Of a stretch of 64,000 bases of DNA, positions 17,410 through 24,800 are shown in pieces. Positions within the stretch are counted from its first letter, which is position 1; every line of letters begins with the position of its first letter. The position numbers and the translations under genes were made by a program. The notes under the pieces were generated by a model. The model did not search any database, had not been told where the DNA came from, and saw only the letters and a program-made list of their open reading frames with translations. This stretch comes from Spirochaeta cellobiosiphila DSM 17781 (lineage in GTDB: Bacteria; Spirochaetota; Spirochaetia; DSM-17781): NCBI RefSeq assembly GCF_000426705.1, contig NZ_KE384558.1, positions 192,866 through 256,865 of the forward strand, written 5' to 3'.

Positions 17410-18177
17410 ATGGAATCAATAAGTACTATTTATTTCTCACCTACTGGAACTACCAAACAAATACTGACGGCCATCGCGGAAGGTATGGACAGAAAAGACT
17501 ATAAACAACTGGATATAACCCATAGTGCATTGAACTCTTCTGTTGAAGGAATTGTTTTGATAGGTGCTCCAGTGTATGCAGGACGTTTACCTACTGATTT
17601 TGTTGATAGATTAAAATCAGTCAAACTTGATCATTGCCTATGCGTACTGGTTGTTGTTTATGGTAATAGAGCCTTTGATGATGCTTTACTAGAGCTTAAG
17701 GATATGGTGGCACTCAAAGGTGGTCATATTATAGGCGCTTCTGCCTTTATCGGAGAACATTCCCTTTCTGATGATGCTCATCCAATAGCCCCGGGTCGAC
17801 CGGATATTCAAGACCTTAACATCGCTAGAGAGTTTGGCAAAAAGATTAAGAATAGTCCTATCGATAAGATAGCTGATATTGTTGTCCCCGGTAATCGTCC
17901 CTATCGTGAATTGAATCCTAAGAATGAAGTTGTCATCATAACGGATGAGTCAAAATGTACACATTGCCATGACTGTATAAATGTATGTCCTGTAGGGGCT
18001 ATTCCTAAGGATAATCCATTGATTACAGATGGTAATCTTTGTTTACGATGTTGTGCTTGTATAAAAACATGTGCGTTCAGTGCAAGAGAATTAAAAGATG
18101 AAATGAGTATTAATATCAGACAAAAACTTTATATCAATTGTCAAGAAAGACAGGAACCAGAATTGTTTTTAGCTTGA
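17410..18177 (+). CDS. Flavodoxin-ferredoxin fusion (EFR1 family)
   Basis: A 255-aa electron carrier. The N-terminal flavodoxin-like domain has the FMN phosphate loop SPTGTTKQ (residues 8-15) and a GAPVYAGRLP loop. The C-terminal domain has two [4Fe-4S] motifs, CTHCHDCINVCPVGAIP and CLRCCACIKTCAFSAR. It is soluble and probably shuttles electrons between reduced ferredoxin pools and an unknown oxidoreductase. The gene stands alone between the DUF2000 gene and a broken DHFR-family gene. The family is common in strict anaerobes, consistent with the Rnf system in this window. Confidence 0.85.
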   Translation: MESISTIYFSPTGTTKQILTAIAEGMDRKDYKQLDITHSALNSSVEGIVLIGAPVYAGRLPTDFVDRLKSVKLDHCLCVLVVVYGNRAFDDALLELKDMVALKGGHIIGASAFIGEHSLSDDAHPIAPGRPDIQDLNIAREFGKKIKNSPIDKIADIVVPGNRPYRELNPKNEVVIITDESKCTHCHDCINVCPVGAIPKDNPLITDGNLCLRCCACIKTCAFSARELKDEMSINIRQKLYINCQERQEPELFLA

Positions 18178-18201
18178 TGAATTGAATATTTGGGAGGATA
18201 A

Positions 18202-18419
18202 GTGAAAAACATCGTTTATATTGCGTCTAACAATGGAGATTTAGAATGGCTGTAGTCATGGGGCGAAATACATTTGAAAAAGTTCTAACTTTTGAGGAAT
18301 GGCCTTACGATAAAAAGGTTTTTGTCCTAAGTAATACCTTACAAAACGTTCCTCAGAAGCTTTCTGATAAGGTCCAAATCATTACGGACCATATTCCAGA
18401 TATTGTCAGAAAAAGCTAA
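18202..18419 (+). pseudogene. Broken dihydrofolate-reductase-family gene
   Basis: A GTG at 18202 with a GGGAGGA ribosome site begins MKNIVYIASNNGDLEWL and stops at 18253. In another frame from 18258 follows MGRNTFEKVLTFEEWPYD, then KVFVLSNTLQNVPQKL and QIITDHIPDIV, ending at 18419. These are the first strand, the MGRxTFE helix and the FVLSN strand of the RibD-C/DHFR-like (YyaP/YwjB) family. The middle segment between D-G-D-L-D-W-L and MGR and the entire C-terminus are missing, so this is a deletion remnant. Its final stop overlaps the next start codon as TAATG. Confidence 0.75.
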
Positions 18420-18883
18420 TGAACAGGAAAATAAGGAAGCTCTCTCCTATAGAAGAGCCCCCAATGTCCTTATTACTTCAAGCAGATCCCAATGAAGACT
18501 TGGTATGTCGTTACCTGAAAACAGGAAGTTGTTATGTAACCGAGATAGAGAATGAAATTGTAGCTGTTATACTCATAATGACCACAAAAAAAGGCACAAT
18601 GGAAATAATGAATCTGTCTGTGAGAGAAGACTGGCAGAATAAAGGTATTGGCAAACAACTTATTTTACACGTAATAGATGATATTAAGAAGTTGAAAGAC
18701 ATTAGAACTATAGAGATAGGAACAGGTAATCCTGGAGCTATTCAAATGCTTTTATACCAAAAGTGTGGATTTCGCATTGTTGGTATCGATTTTGATTTTT
18801 TCCGTCGAAATTATCCAGAACCTATTTATGAAAATGGAATAGAATGTCGTGATATGATTAGACTTCGTATGGATATAAGATAA
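18419..18883 (+). CDS. GNAT family N-acetyltransferase
   Basis: A 154-aa protein with the GNAT order: strand IRKLSP, NEIVAVILIMTT, MEIMNLSVREDWQNKGIGKQ (the acetyl-CoA pyrophosphate loop, Q-N-K-G-I-G), then TIEIGTGNPGAIQMLLYQKC and GFRIVGIDFDFF. The acceptor substrate is unknown. The ATG overlaps the stop of the DHFR remnant and has no ribosome site of its own, so expression may depend on translation arriving through the remnant or on a leaderless transcript. Confidence 0.82.
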   Translation: MNRKIRKLSPIEEPPMSLLLQADPNEDLVCRYLKTGSCYVTEIENEIVAVILIMTTKKGTMEIMNLSVREDWQNKGIGKQLILHVIDDIKKLKDIRTIEIGTGNPGAIQMLLYQKCGFRIVGIDFDFFRRNYPEPIYENGIECRDMIRLRMDIR

Positions 18884-18953
18884 TTCTCTAGCAACTGATA
18901 GTTGCCTAAAAGAACCTACTAGTTAATTGTTCTATTAAGAAAAGTATATAAAA

Positions 18954-18968
18954 TACTCCCTAGGAGTA
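18954..18968. promoter_or_regulatory. Inverted repeat over the XRE gene's ribosome site
   Basis: TACTCC-CTA-GGAGTA is a perfect 6-bp inverted repeat with 3-nt spacer. It contains the Shine-Dalgarno AGGAG and adjoins an AT-rich -10-like region (TAAAAT at 18949-18954; TTGTTC at 18927-18932 is 16 bp upstream of it). It fits an autoregulatory operator for the XRE protein. Confidence 0.45.
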
Positions 18969-18971
18969 CAT

Positions 18972-19643
18972 ATGAATATCGGAAAAAGAATACAGGAATT
19001 ACGAGTTAAAATAGGATTCACACAAGAACAGCTAGCTGACAAGTTAGGACTCTCAAGACAATCTATCGCAAAATGGGAACATAATGATTCTACTCCTGAT
19101 ATAAACAATCTCATTGAGTTGAGTAATCTATTCAATATTCCCATTGATTATATTGTGAAAGGTCCCAATCCTTACCAAAGCTATAAATCTGCCAGTTCAG
19201 AGAATCTTGATGATATTAAGAATTTTCTATGTACTGCCAAGAAAAATACCTATGCTGGGAATGGTTCAGAAATAAAGTCCTGTAGACCTTTAGCACATGA
19301 TTTACTCTATGAAGAGGAGAATCTGTCCTATCTGGATTCCTATTTTGGTGGAGAAAAGTTCATAGGTGAGGAAGTCCTCTATCTTAACTCAATATCCTAT
19401 TGGGCTATGAATTATTCAGGTCATGTACTGGATGGCCATTTTTCAGGTGATTTTCTCAAAGAATGTCTAGCTTTAGTGAGCCCTTCTCGTCCCTATAGAG
19501 GCCCCGAAATCTATCAAAAGGGACATTTTACTTATTATTGTCATATTGAAGGAGACTTTGAATGGTTCCAGGGGGATGAGTGTATATACTTTAATTCTGT
19601 AAAAGTTTATAAGTGTATATTCCATGGTGGTTTAATTAAATAA
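18972..19643 (+). CDS. XRE-family regulator with C-terminal DUF5680 domain
   Basis: A 223-aa protein. The N-terminal Cro/CI helix-turn-helix (about 4-60) is textbook: GKRIQELRVKIGFTQEQLAD, then KLGLSRQSIAKWE. The C-terminal half (about 75-222) has the DUF5680 pattern: FLCTAKKNTYAGNGSE, SCRPLAHDLLYEE, YLDSYFGGEKFIGEE and YWAMNYSGHVL. DUF5680 is thought to sense a small molecule, but its ligand is unknown. A clear AGGAG lies 7 nt before the ATG within an inverted repeat. It lies upstream of a lipoprotein and a DUF6500 gene on the same strand. Confidence 0.88.
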   Translation: MNIGKRIQELRVKIGFTQEQLADKLGLSRQSIAKWEHNDSTPDINNLIELSNLFNIPIDYIVKGPNPYQSYKSASSENLDDIKNFLCTAKKNTYAGNGSEIKSCRPLAHDLLYEEENLSYLDSYFGGEKFIGEEVLYLNSISYWAMNYSGHVLDGHFSGDFLKECLALVSPSRPYRGPEIYQKGHFTYYCHIEGDFEWFQGDECIYFNSVKVYKCIFHGGLIK

Positions 19644-19713
19644 CTAGAGTACGATACTTCTGTATTTCCGACTACTGTGATAGATTACATCATTATCTAA
19701 AAGGAGTTAGGCG

Positions 19714-20373
19714 ATGAAAATTAAATATTATTTTTCCCTATTTTTGTGTTTATGGTTTATTTCTTGTAGCACAACAACTAATGCTGAACAGAATAAGGTG
19801 AGTAAAAGGCCTTCTCCAGGTACTCTGAAGGGTACTTTGTATACCAATGAAGACCTGGGTATTTCCTTTCTATTTCCTGAAGACTGGAATCTTCAAGGAG
19901 AAGAGGAATTAAATCATATTAAAGAAGTGGGAGCCGACACCCTCTCTGGTGATGATCAAAATATGAAAGAAGCCATTAAAAGTACTGCTGCAAGCACTAC
20001 TATTTTTTCTTTAGCTTCATTCAAATATCCATTAGGAACACCACAAAAATTGAATCCTAGTGTTATGTTGATGGCAGAAGATAATAGCATGTATCCTGGA
20101 ATTAAAAACTCTGATGATTATATTCTCAATGTAAAGAGTCTATTAGCACAATCCGCAATGGATGTTAGTGTTGAAGATATTGATCCCGTTATTTTTAGTG
20201 ATGTAACGTTCAAAGGAATTAAGACAATTATTCAATTAGGTCAAGTTGATGTTTATCAACAGTATTATGTTACAATGATCGATAGAAATGTAGTTGCCAT
20301 GATAATGACATACTTTGATGATGATACCTATCAAGAGACCTTTGGTATCTTGTCTGGAATTGAAATTAAATAA
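19714..20373 (+). CDS. Lipoprotein of unknown function
   Basis: A 219-aa protein with a lipoprotein signal peptide (WFISCS, Cys at about 18). The mature part begins with a low-complexity linker, then YTNEDLGISFLFPEDWNL, a pattern found in PsbP-like and other small lipoproteins in which a folded domain starts with a 'G-I-S-F-x-x-P-x-x-W' strand. No catalytic motif is visible. Start at ATG with AAAGGAG upstream. It ends 9 nt before the DUF6500 gene, so they are probably co-transcribed. Confidence 0.72.
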   Translation: MKIKYYFSLFLCLWFISCSTTTNAEQNKVSKRPSPGTLKGTLYTNEDLGISFLFPEDWNLQGEEELNHIKEVGADTLSGDDQNMKEAIKSTAASTTIFSLASFKYPLGTPQKLNPSVMLMAEDNSMYPGIKNSDDYILNVKSLLAQSAMDVSVEDIDPVIFSDVTFKGIKTIIQLGQVDVYQQYYVTMIDRNVVAMIMTYFDDDTYQETFGILSGIEIK

Positions 20374-20382
20374 GGATTCCAT

Positions 20383-20607
20383 TTGAGAGCACAACTTAGA
20401 GAAAAAATAATACAGGTTTGTAATAGTAAGATCGAAGCTAAAGGGGATAATGTTGGATTATCCTTTTATGCTTTTTTTGCTAATAAAAACAATGATCCTG
20501 ATCTTTTGATGGAGGCGGCTACTTGGTGGATTAAGACTCATGAATTGGATCATTTTGAGAAAGCTGTTAAAATCAAAGAAATGGTGATCCTAGAGGGGGG
20601 CTCTTGA
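20383..20607 (+). CDS. DUF6500-like small protein
   Basis: A 74-aa protein starting at TTG, with AAGGA 7 nt upstream. The sequence carries IIQVCNSKIEAKGDNVGLSF, YAFFANKNNDPDLLMEAATW and THELDHFEKAVKIKEMV, which I recognise as the pattern of DUF6500, a small all-helical family without known function. Full length for the family. Cytoplasmic by absence of a signal. Confidence 0.7.
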   Translation: MRAQLREKIIQVCNSKIEAKGDNVGLSFYAFFANKNNDPDLLMEAATWWIKTHELDHFEKAVKIKEMVILEGGS

Positions 20608-20679
20608 AAAACTGTCCTCTGGGGAATTGCTATTGATATTTCCAATATTTAGATGTAACTTATTATTATAGGGGGTTTT

Positions 20680-20832
20680 ATGAAAGCCATCATTAGCGAG
20701 AGTGCTAAAAAAGTCCTAAGTGATTCGGAAGCGAGAAAGGAATTATCAGAATATATTACCAGTGGTGATAAAGAACCAAAGGTAATAACATCAAAAGGTA
20801 AAAAATATAAAATAGAGGCTGTTAACAGCTAA
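20680..20832 (+). CDS. Small hypothetical protein, 50 aa
   Basis: A short, charged frame (starts MKAIISESAKKVLSDSEA) with a GGGGG ribosome site 4 nt upstream and a stop at 20832. It is rich in Lys, Glu and Ser, with no membrane segment. Coding-like composition and the ribosome site support it. The size and the stand-alone position between the DUF6500 gene and a membrane-protein gene fit an antitoxin-like or regulatory peptide, but there is no direct evidence of that. Confidence 0.55.
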   Translation: MKAIISESAKKVLSDSEARKELSEYITSGDKEPKVITSKGKKYKIEAVNS

Positions 20833-20861
20833 TAAATAACCATAAAACAAATTAAAAAAGT

Positions 20862-21695
20862 ATGAATATAGCGTTTTCGGCATTTTATCTAATATGTTTA
20901 TTGTTACCGGGATATATCTTTCTTTATGCCTTTAACAAGAAGGAAAACACTTCAGTTGAACATTCTGGAGTAGATCGATCTTTTGTACTGGCTGTCATCT
21001 TGTCTACACTCATCCATCTAATAGGAACATCAATAGTCAGATTAATGGGCTATACCATCAATGTTGATATCAGTATCAAGATTTTAACAGGATGTAATTT
21101 GGTGCAGGATGAATTGGATATCCTGGAGGCCTGTTCTGTTCTTATTTCTATCTATTTTATGAGTGTATTTATCTCATCATTCCTGTTTGGTAAATTCTTA
21201 CAAATCATAGTACTTCAACTCTTTCCCTATAAAGATTCTCCTTTTTCCTATAATACTCCTTGGTTTTATGATCTAAGAGGGCTCATTTCCAAAGATGTAA
21301 AAGCAGACATTACTAAGATAACCTGCTTAGTGGATTTTAAAGACTCTGCTTACCTTTATAGAGGTATCCTGGAGGAGTTTCATCTTAATAAAGATGGATC
21401 GCTCGATAGAATTATTCTTAAGGATGCAATGAAAAAAAGAATTCACAAGGATAGTCCTGGATCTTTTAACTCTATAAGAGGTAACAAAATGATTATTAAG
21501 TATGAGGATATCAAAAATATGAATATACAATACTATAACCTTAATATTGAGGATGACTCAAAGGAACAGCCCTCCTATTCTTTTTGGCAGGTATTAGTAC
21601 AATTAATAAACATTCTTCGATTGCCCTCTTCAGAAAGAGATAAGATCATTGATACTATTAACCATAGTAAACAGGATAGTAAAAAAGGCGATTGA
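20862..21695 (+). CDS. Membrane protein, DUF6338-like
   Basis: A 277-aa protein. Three hydrophobic segments lie in the N-terminal half: residues 5-23 (YLICLLLPGYIFLYA), 42-62 and 93-115. The remaining half is a soluble domain with WFYDLRGLISKDVKADITKI, a strand-rich stretch and Y-R-G-I-L-E-E-F. The L-L-P-G-Y opening and the W-x-D-L-x-G/Y-x-G segments resemble DUF6338, a family of unknown function. The ribosome site is poor. No operon partner is evident. Confidence 0.6.
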   Translation: MNIAFSAFYLICLLLPGYIFLYAFNKKENTSVEHSGVDRSFVLAVILSTLIHLIGTSIVRLMGYTINVDISIKILTGCNLVQDELDILEACSVLISIYFMSVFISSFLFGKFLQIIVLQLFPYKDSPFSYNTPWFYDLRGLISKDVKADITKITCLVDFKDSAYLYRGILEEFHLNKDGSLDRIILKDAMKKRIHKDSPGSFNSIRGNKMIIKYEDIKNMNIQYYNLNIEDDSKEQPSYSFWQVLVQLINILRLPSSERDKIIDTINHSKQDSKKGD

Positions 21696-21831
21696 GATCA
21701 TGATGCCAGTCTCTAGTGTGACCAATCCCTTAAATAAAACAGGGTTAGGTTGTTGCTATTCCCCAGACTTTTTTCAATTTATGTAACTTTTATGGTATGC
21801 TTTTTTTTACAATGTGTAAGAGGGGTAGTTG

Positions 21832-23670
21832 ATGAAAAGAACATTAGGCTTTGTTAGTATTTTCTGCATTTCTTCAGGAGCTATGATTAGCTCAGGTCTA
21901 TTTGTCTTACCTGGTTTAGCCTATGTTAATGCTGGCTCAGCTGTATTCATCTCTTATTTGATCGCTGGCCTTATCGCCCTGACCACTGTGTTGAGCTTAT
22001 CAGAATTAATTACTGCCATGCCCATGGTGGGGGGGGATTATTTTTATGTATCCCGATCTTTAGGTCCTCTTTTCGGAACCGTATCAGGGTTGTTAAGCTG
22101 GTTAGCCCTTTCCCTAAAAAGTGCCTTTGCTATCATAGGTATCTCTGAATTGGTATACCTGGCTTTTGCTATTGACTTGCGTGTTACTGCATTAGTGTTA
22201 ACTTTGCTTTTCTCTATAATTAATTTATTTGGGGTCAAAGAAGCTGTTCGTTTCCAAATCGCTCTTGTCATTATGTTAATCGTGATACTACTTAGTTTTT
22301 TTGTGAAAGGGGTTCCTCAAGTCGATTTATCTTTTTATAGACCTTTTATGGAGAAGGGATTTAACTCTCTTATATCAACAGCTGGTTTTGTTTTTGTTTC
22401 CTTTGGCGGCATATTGACCACTGCCAGTATTGCTGGGGAGGTTATTCATCCTAAACGGAATGTTCCCCTTGGTCTGATATCTGCTACTGTGATTGTTACC
22501 TTGTTATATGGAACCATTATTTTTGTTGTGGTTGGTACTGTTCCTTCTCAGGAGCTATCCGGTTCCTTATCTCCCATCGCCTTAGCCGCTCAAAAGATGG
22601 GAGGACAAGTTCTCTTCTATTTAGTAGCCTTAGCTTCCTTACTGGCTTTTATTACAACCGCAAATGGTGGTATTCTCACAGCTTCAAGATATCCTGTCGC
22701 TTTAGCTCAGGATGGGATGTTTCCCCAGCTGGTGACAAAGTTAACCAAAAGAGGAAAATCTCCTTTTGTTGCTATTATTCTAACAGGTTTTCTGATTGGA
22801 ATATCAGTTCTGTTAGATTTGACCTTACTAATTAAAGCTGCTTCTACAGTTATTTTATTATCCAATATATTTGCCCATCTCTCTGTTATCATCATGAGAG
22901 AAAGTAATGTCAGCAATTATAGACCGTCTTACCGCAGTCCCTTTTATCCCTGGTTACAAATATTAGGTATTATGGTATTTATCTTTTTGATTGCAGATAT
23001 GGGCATCGTTCCTGTTCTTATTAGTTTATTGTTTGTTTTTGTCGGTGTTTTTATATACTTCCTTCGAAGAGGATCTTTGGAACATAGTTCTCCTGCATTA
23101 ATTCATCTTGTAGAACGAATCACCAATAAAGACCTTGTTACGGAAGGATTAGGATCGGAATTAAGAAAAATTATAGAAGACAGAGATGGTATTATCCTCA
23201 ATGAGCTAGATGAGGTGATTGATACCTCTGCCTTTTGGGAAGTCGATGGACATGTTCAAATTGAGGATATCTGGTTTAGCATTGCAACCACCATACATGA
23301 CAAATTACTGCCGGACTTATCACCAGAATACATTGTCAGCTTATTAAAGGAAAGAGAAGAAGAAAGTAGTACTGCCATCAGTTCCTTTGTTGCTATCCCT
23401 CATATGATTTTTGAAGGTAAAAATACTTTGAAAGTTCTGATGATACGAGCAAGAGAAGGGATTTATTTTGATGAATTCCATAATAACGTCAAAGCCGTAT
23501 TTGTTTTATTAGGAACGAAGGATTGTCGTAATTTACATCTCCGTTCATTAGCTGCTATTGCTCAAGTTATGCAGCATGCCCGATTTGAAGGGCAATGGCT
23601 CAAAGCCAAAGGTCATGAAGATTTAAAAGATATTTTAATTCTGAATCAAAATCGACATCGATATACTTAA
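21832..23670 (+). CDS. APC-family amino-acid permease fused to a PTS EIIA-like domain
   Basis: A fusion of 612 aa. Residues 1-420 form a 12-helix APC transporter, with ISSGAMISSGLFVLPG in TM1 and a GGDYFYVSRSLGP segment. Residues about 430-612 resemble a fructose/nitrogen-type EIIA: an N-terminal D-x-G-I-I-L strand, then STAISSFVAIPHMIF with the His that is phosphorylated in EIIA proteins, and AVFVLLGTKD. The EIIA domain might gate transport according to PTS phosphorylation. The ATG at 21832 is preferred over the TTG just before it. Its end overlaps the next, convergent gene by 4 nt. The transported amino acid is unknown. Confidence 0.85.
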   Translation: MKRTLGFVSIFCISSGAMISSGLFVLPGLAYVNAGSAVFISYLIAGLIALTTVLSLSELITAMPMVGGDYFYVSRSLGPLFGTVSGLLSWLALSLKSAFAIIGISELVYLAFAIDLRVTALVLTLLFSIINLFGVKEAVRFQIALVIMLIVILLSFFVKGVPQVDLSFYRPFMEKGFNSLISTAGFVFVSFGGILTTASIAGEVIHPKRNVPLGLISATVIVTLLYGTIIFVVVGTVPSQELSGSLSPIALAAQKMGGQVLFYLVALASLLAFITTANGGILTASRYPVALAQDGMFPQLVTKLTKRGKSPFVAIILTGFLIGISVLLDLTLLIKAASTVILLSNIFAHLSVIIMRESNVSNYRPSYRSPFYPWLQILGIMVFIFLIADMGIVPVLISLLFVFVGVFIYFLRRGSLEHSSPALIHLVERITNKDLVTEGLGSELRKIIEDRDGIILNELDEVIDTSAFWEVDGHVQIEDIWFSIATTIHDKLLPDLSPEYIVSLLKEREEESSTAISSFVAIPHMIFEGKNTLKVLMIRAREGIYFDEFHNNVKAVFVLLGTKDCRNLHLRSLAAIAQVMQHARFEGQWLKAKGHEDLKDILILNQNRHRYT

Positions 23671-24632
23671 GATAGTTTTTTGAGCTGGGTAGATAAACAA
23701 TCCTTTGCCCAGCTCCTATGATCTTTATCTGTAATCTTCCTTGATTCACATTCTGTAACAAATATTAAGGTAAGATATAAATCATAGAGTTGCCTCTTAA
23801 TGATGAAATCTTCTGAATTCGGCCTATCTATGCCATATCCCGAATAAAAGTCATCCGAGGATGGGTATATCTGGTTGAAATAATATTCTATAGAGGCATC
23901 GCCCCATAGGGCTCTATCACAATCTATGATACCTGTTATCTGACCACTTGCATTAACCATTACATTGCCATCATGTAGATCCCAATGTACTAAAGAGGGA
24001 ACCTTAACCTGATCAAAGAGACTTTTGTGTTGAATAAACAGTTCCCTAATATCTGTTTGCGGCCAAATGAGCTTTGCCTTGAAGTCATAGGCATCGGCTA
24101 AGATATTATCAACCATTTCCAGAAAGGCTTCCCCCCATGTTTGATATTTCTTATGCTGCTTGCCATACATTCCAAAATTAGTACCTGTTATTTTATTAAG
24201 GGATCTATTAATTCGACCTTTTTGCCGTTCAATATTTTTAAGGGTTTCTATATCAAAGCTTTGATGACATGAGGATAGGGATTCGCCTGGTAAACTTTCC
24301 ATGATGAAGTAGTCTGAATCAATAACTTCTCTGTCAAAATCGATCGATAGAACTTTGGGGGAGGGGATATCGGGGTAATTTGCCAATAATTCTAAAACTT
24401 CGATTTCTGTTATCAATAATTGCTGCTCGTACCGAAGAACAGGGATATGATCAGGTGGTGCAATTTTGAGAAACACCTTTTGGTCATTATCCAGGCAGAT
24501 ATCATATAAGGCATTAAACCAACCTTGGGTATTTTCTTTTACATTTAATATATTGATGTGAGGGCCGAAGTTTTTATGAATAAGAGAGGTAAGCTTCTTA
24601 TCGCTCAGGTTTACTTTAGAAATACTGTTCAT
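23667..24632 (-). CDS. Aminoglycoside phosphotransferase-like (APH/choline kinase fold) protein
   Basis: A 321-aa kinase-fold protein. The catalytic loop is VHWDLHDGNVMV (H-x-D-x-x-x-x-N) and the metal-binding motif is GIIDCDRALWG. The N-lobe carries KVFLKIAPP with the ATP-binding Lys. Family members phosphorylate antibiotics, sugars, choline or other small alcohols; the sequence gives no substrate, and resistance is not implied. The gene is alone on the minus strand. A promoter TCTACA-N17-TACTAT ends 6 nt before the ATG, so the mRNA is probably leaderless. Confidence 0.82.
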   Translation of the reverse strand: MNSISKVNLSDKKLTSLIHKNFGPHINILNVKENTQGWFNALYDICLDNDQKVFLKIAPPDHIPVLRYEQQLLITEIEVLELLANYPDIPSPKVLSIDFDREVIDSDYFIMESLPGESLSSCHQSFDIETLKNIERQKGRINRSLNKITGTNFGMYGKQHKKYQTWGEAFLEMVDNILADAYDFKAKLIWPQTDIRELFIQHKSLFDQVKVPSLVHWDLHDGNVMVNASGQITGIIDCDRALWGDASIEYYFNQIYPSSDDFYSGYGIDRPNSEDFIIKRQLYDLYLTLIFVTECESRKITDKDHRSWAKDCLSTQLKKLS

Positions 24633-24638
24633 ATATTG

Positions 24639-24667
24639 ATAGTACTATGGATAAAAGTTTCTGTAGA
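24639..24667 (-). promoter_or_regulatory. Promoter giving a probable leaderless mRNA
   Basis: On the minus strand TCTACA (24667-24662), a 17-bp spacer and TACTAT (24644-24639). The -10 ends 6 nt before the ATG at 24632. No ribosome site is present, so the transcript probably starts at the A of ATG. Confidence 0.55.
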
Positions 24668-24800
24668 GGATTAGTTTTCTCAGCTTTCAATCTGAAGTTC
24701 CTTTCGATATGGCTAACATGATCAATCAGAAGAGCATATACTTTATAAAAAGCTAGATCATTTTGGAATTCCCTCCCTATAATAAAACAGGGGGCATTCC

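Noticed and set aside
23681-23718. GAGCTGGG...CCCAGCTC as a terminator for the permease gene
   Set aside because: The T-run lies before rather than after the stem on the plus strand, and the stem lies inside the convergent coding sequence.
23667-24632. Aminoglycoside resistance gene
   Set aside because: Only the general APH/choline-kinase fold motifs are present; most such genes in environmental bacteria have other substrates.
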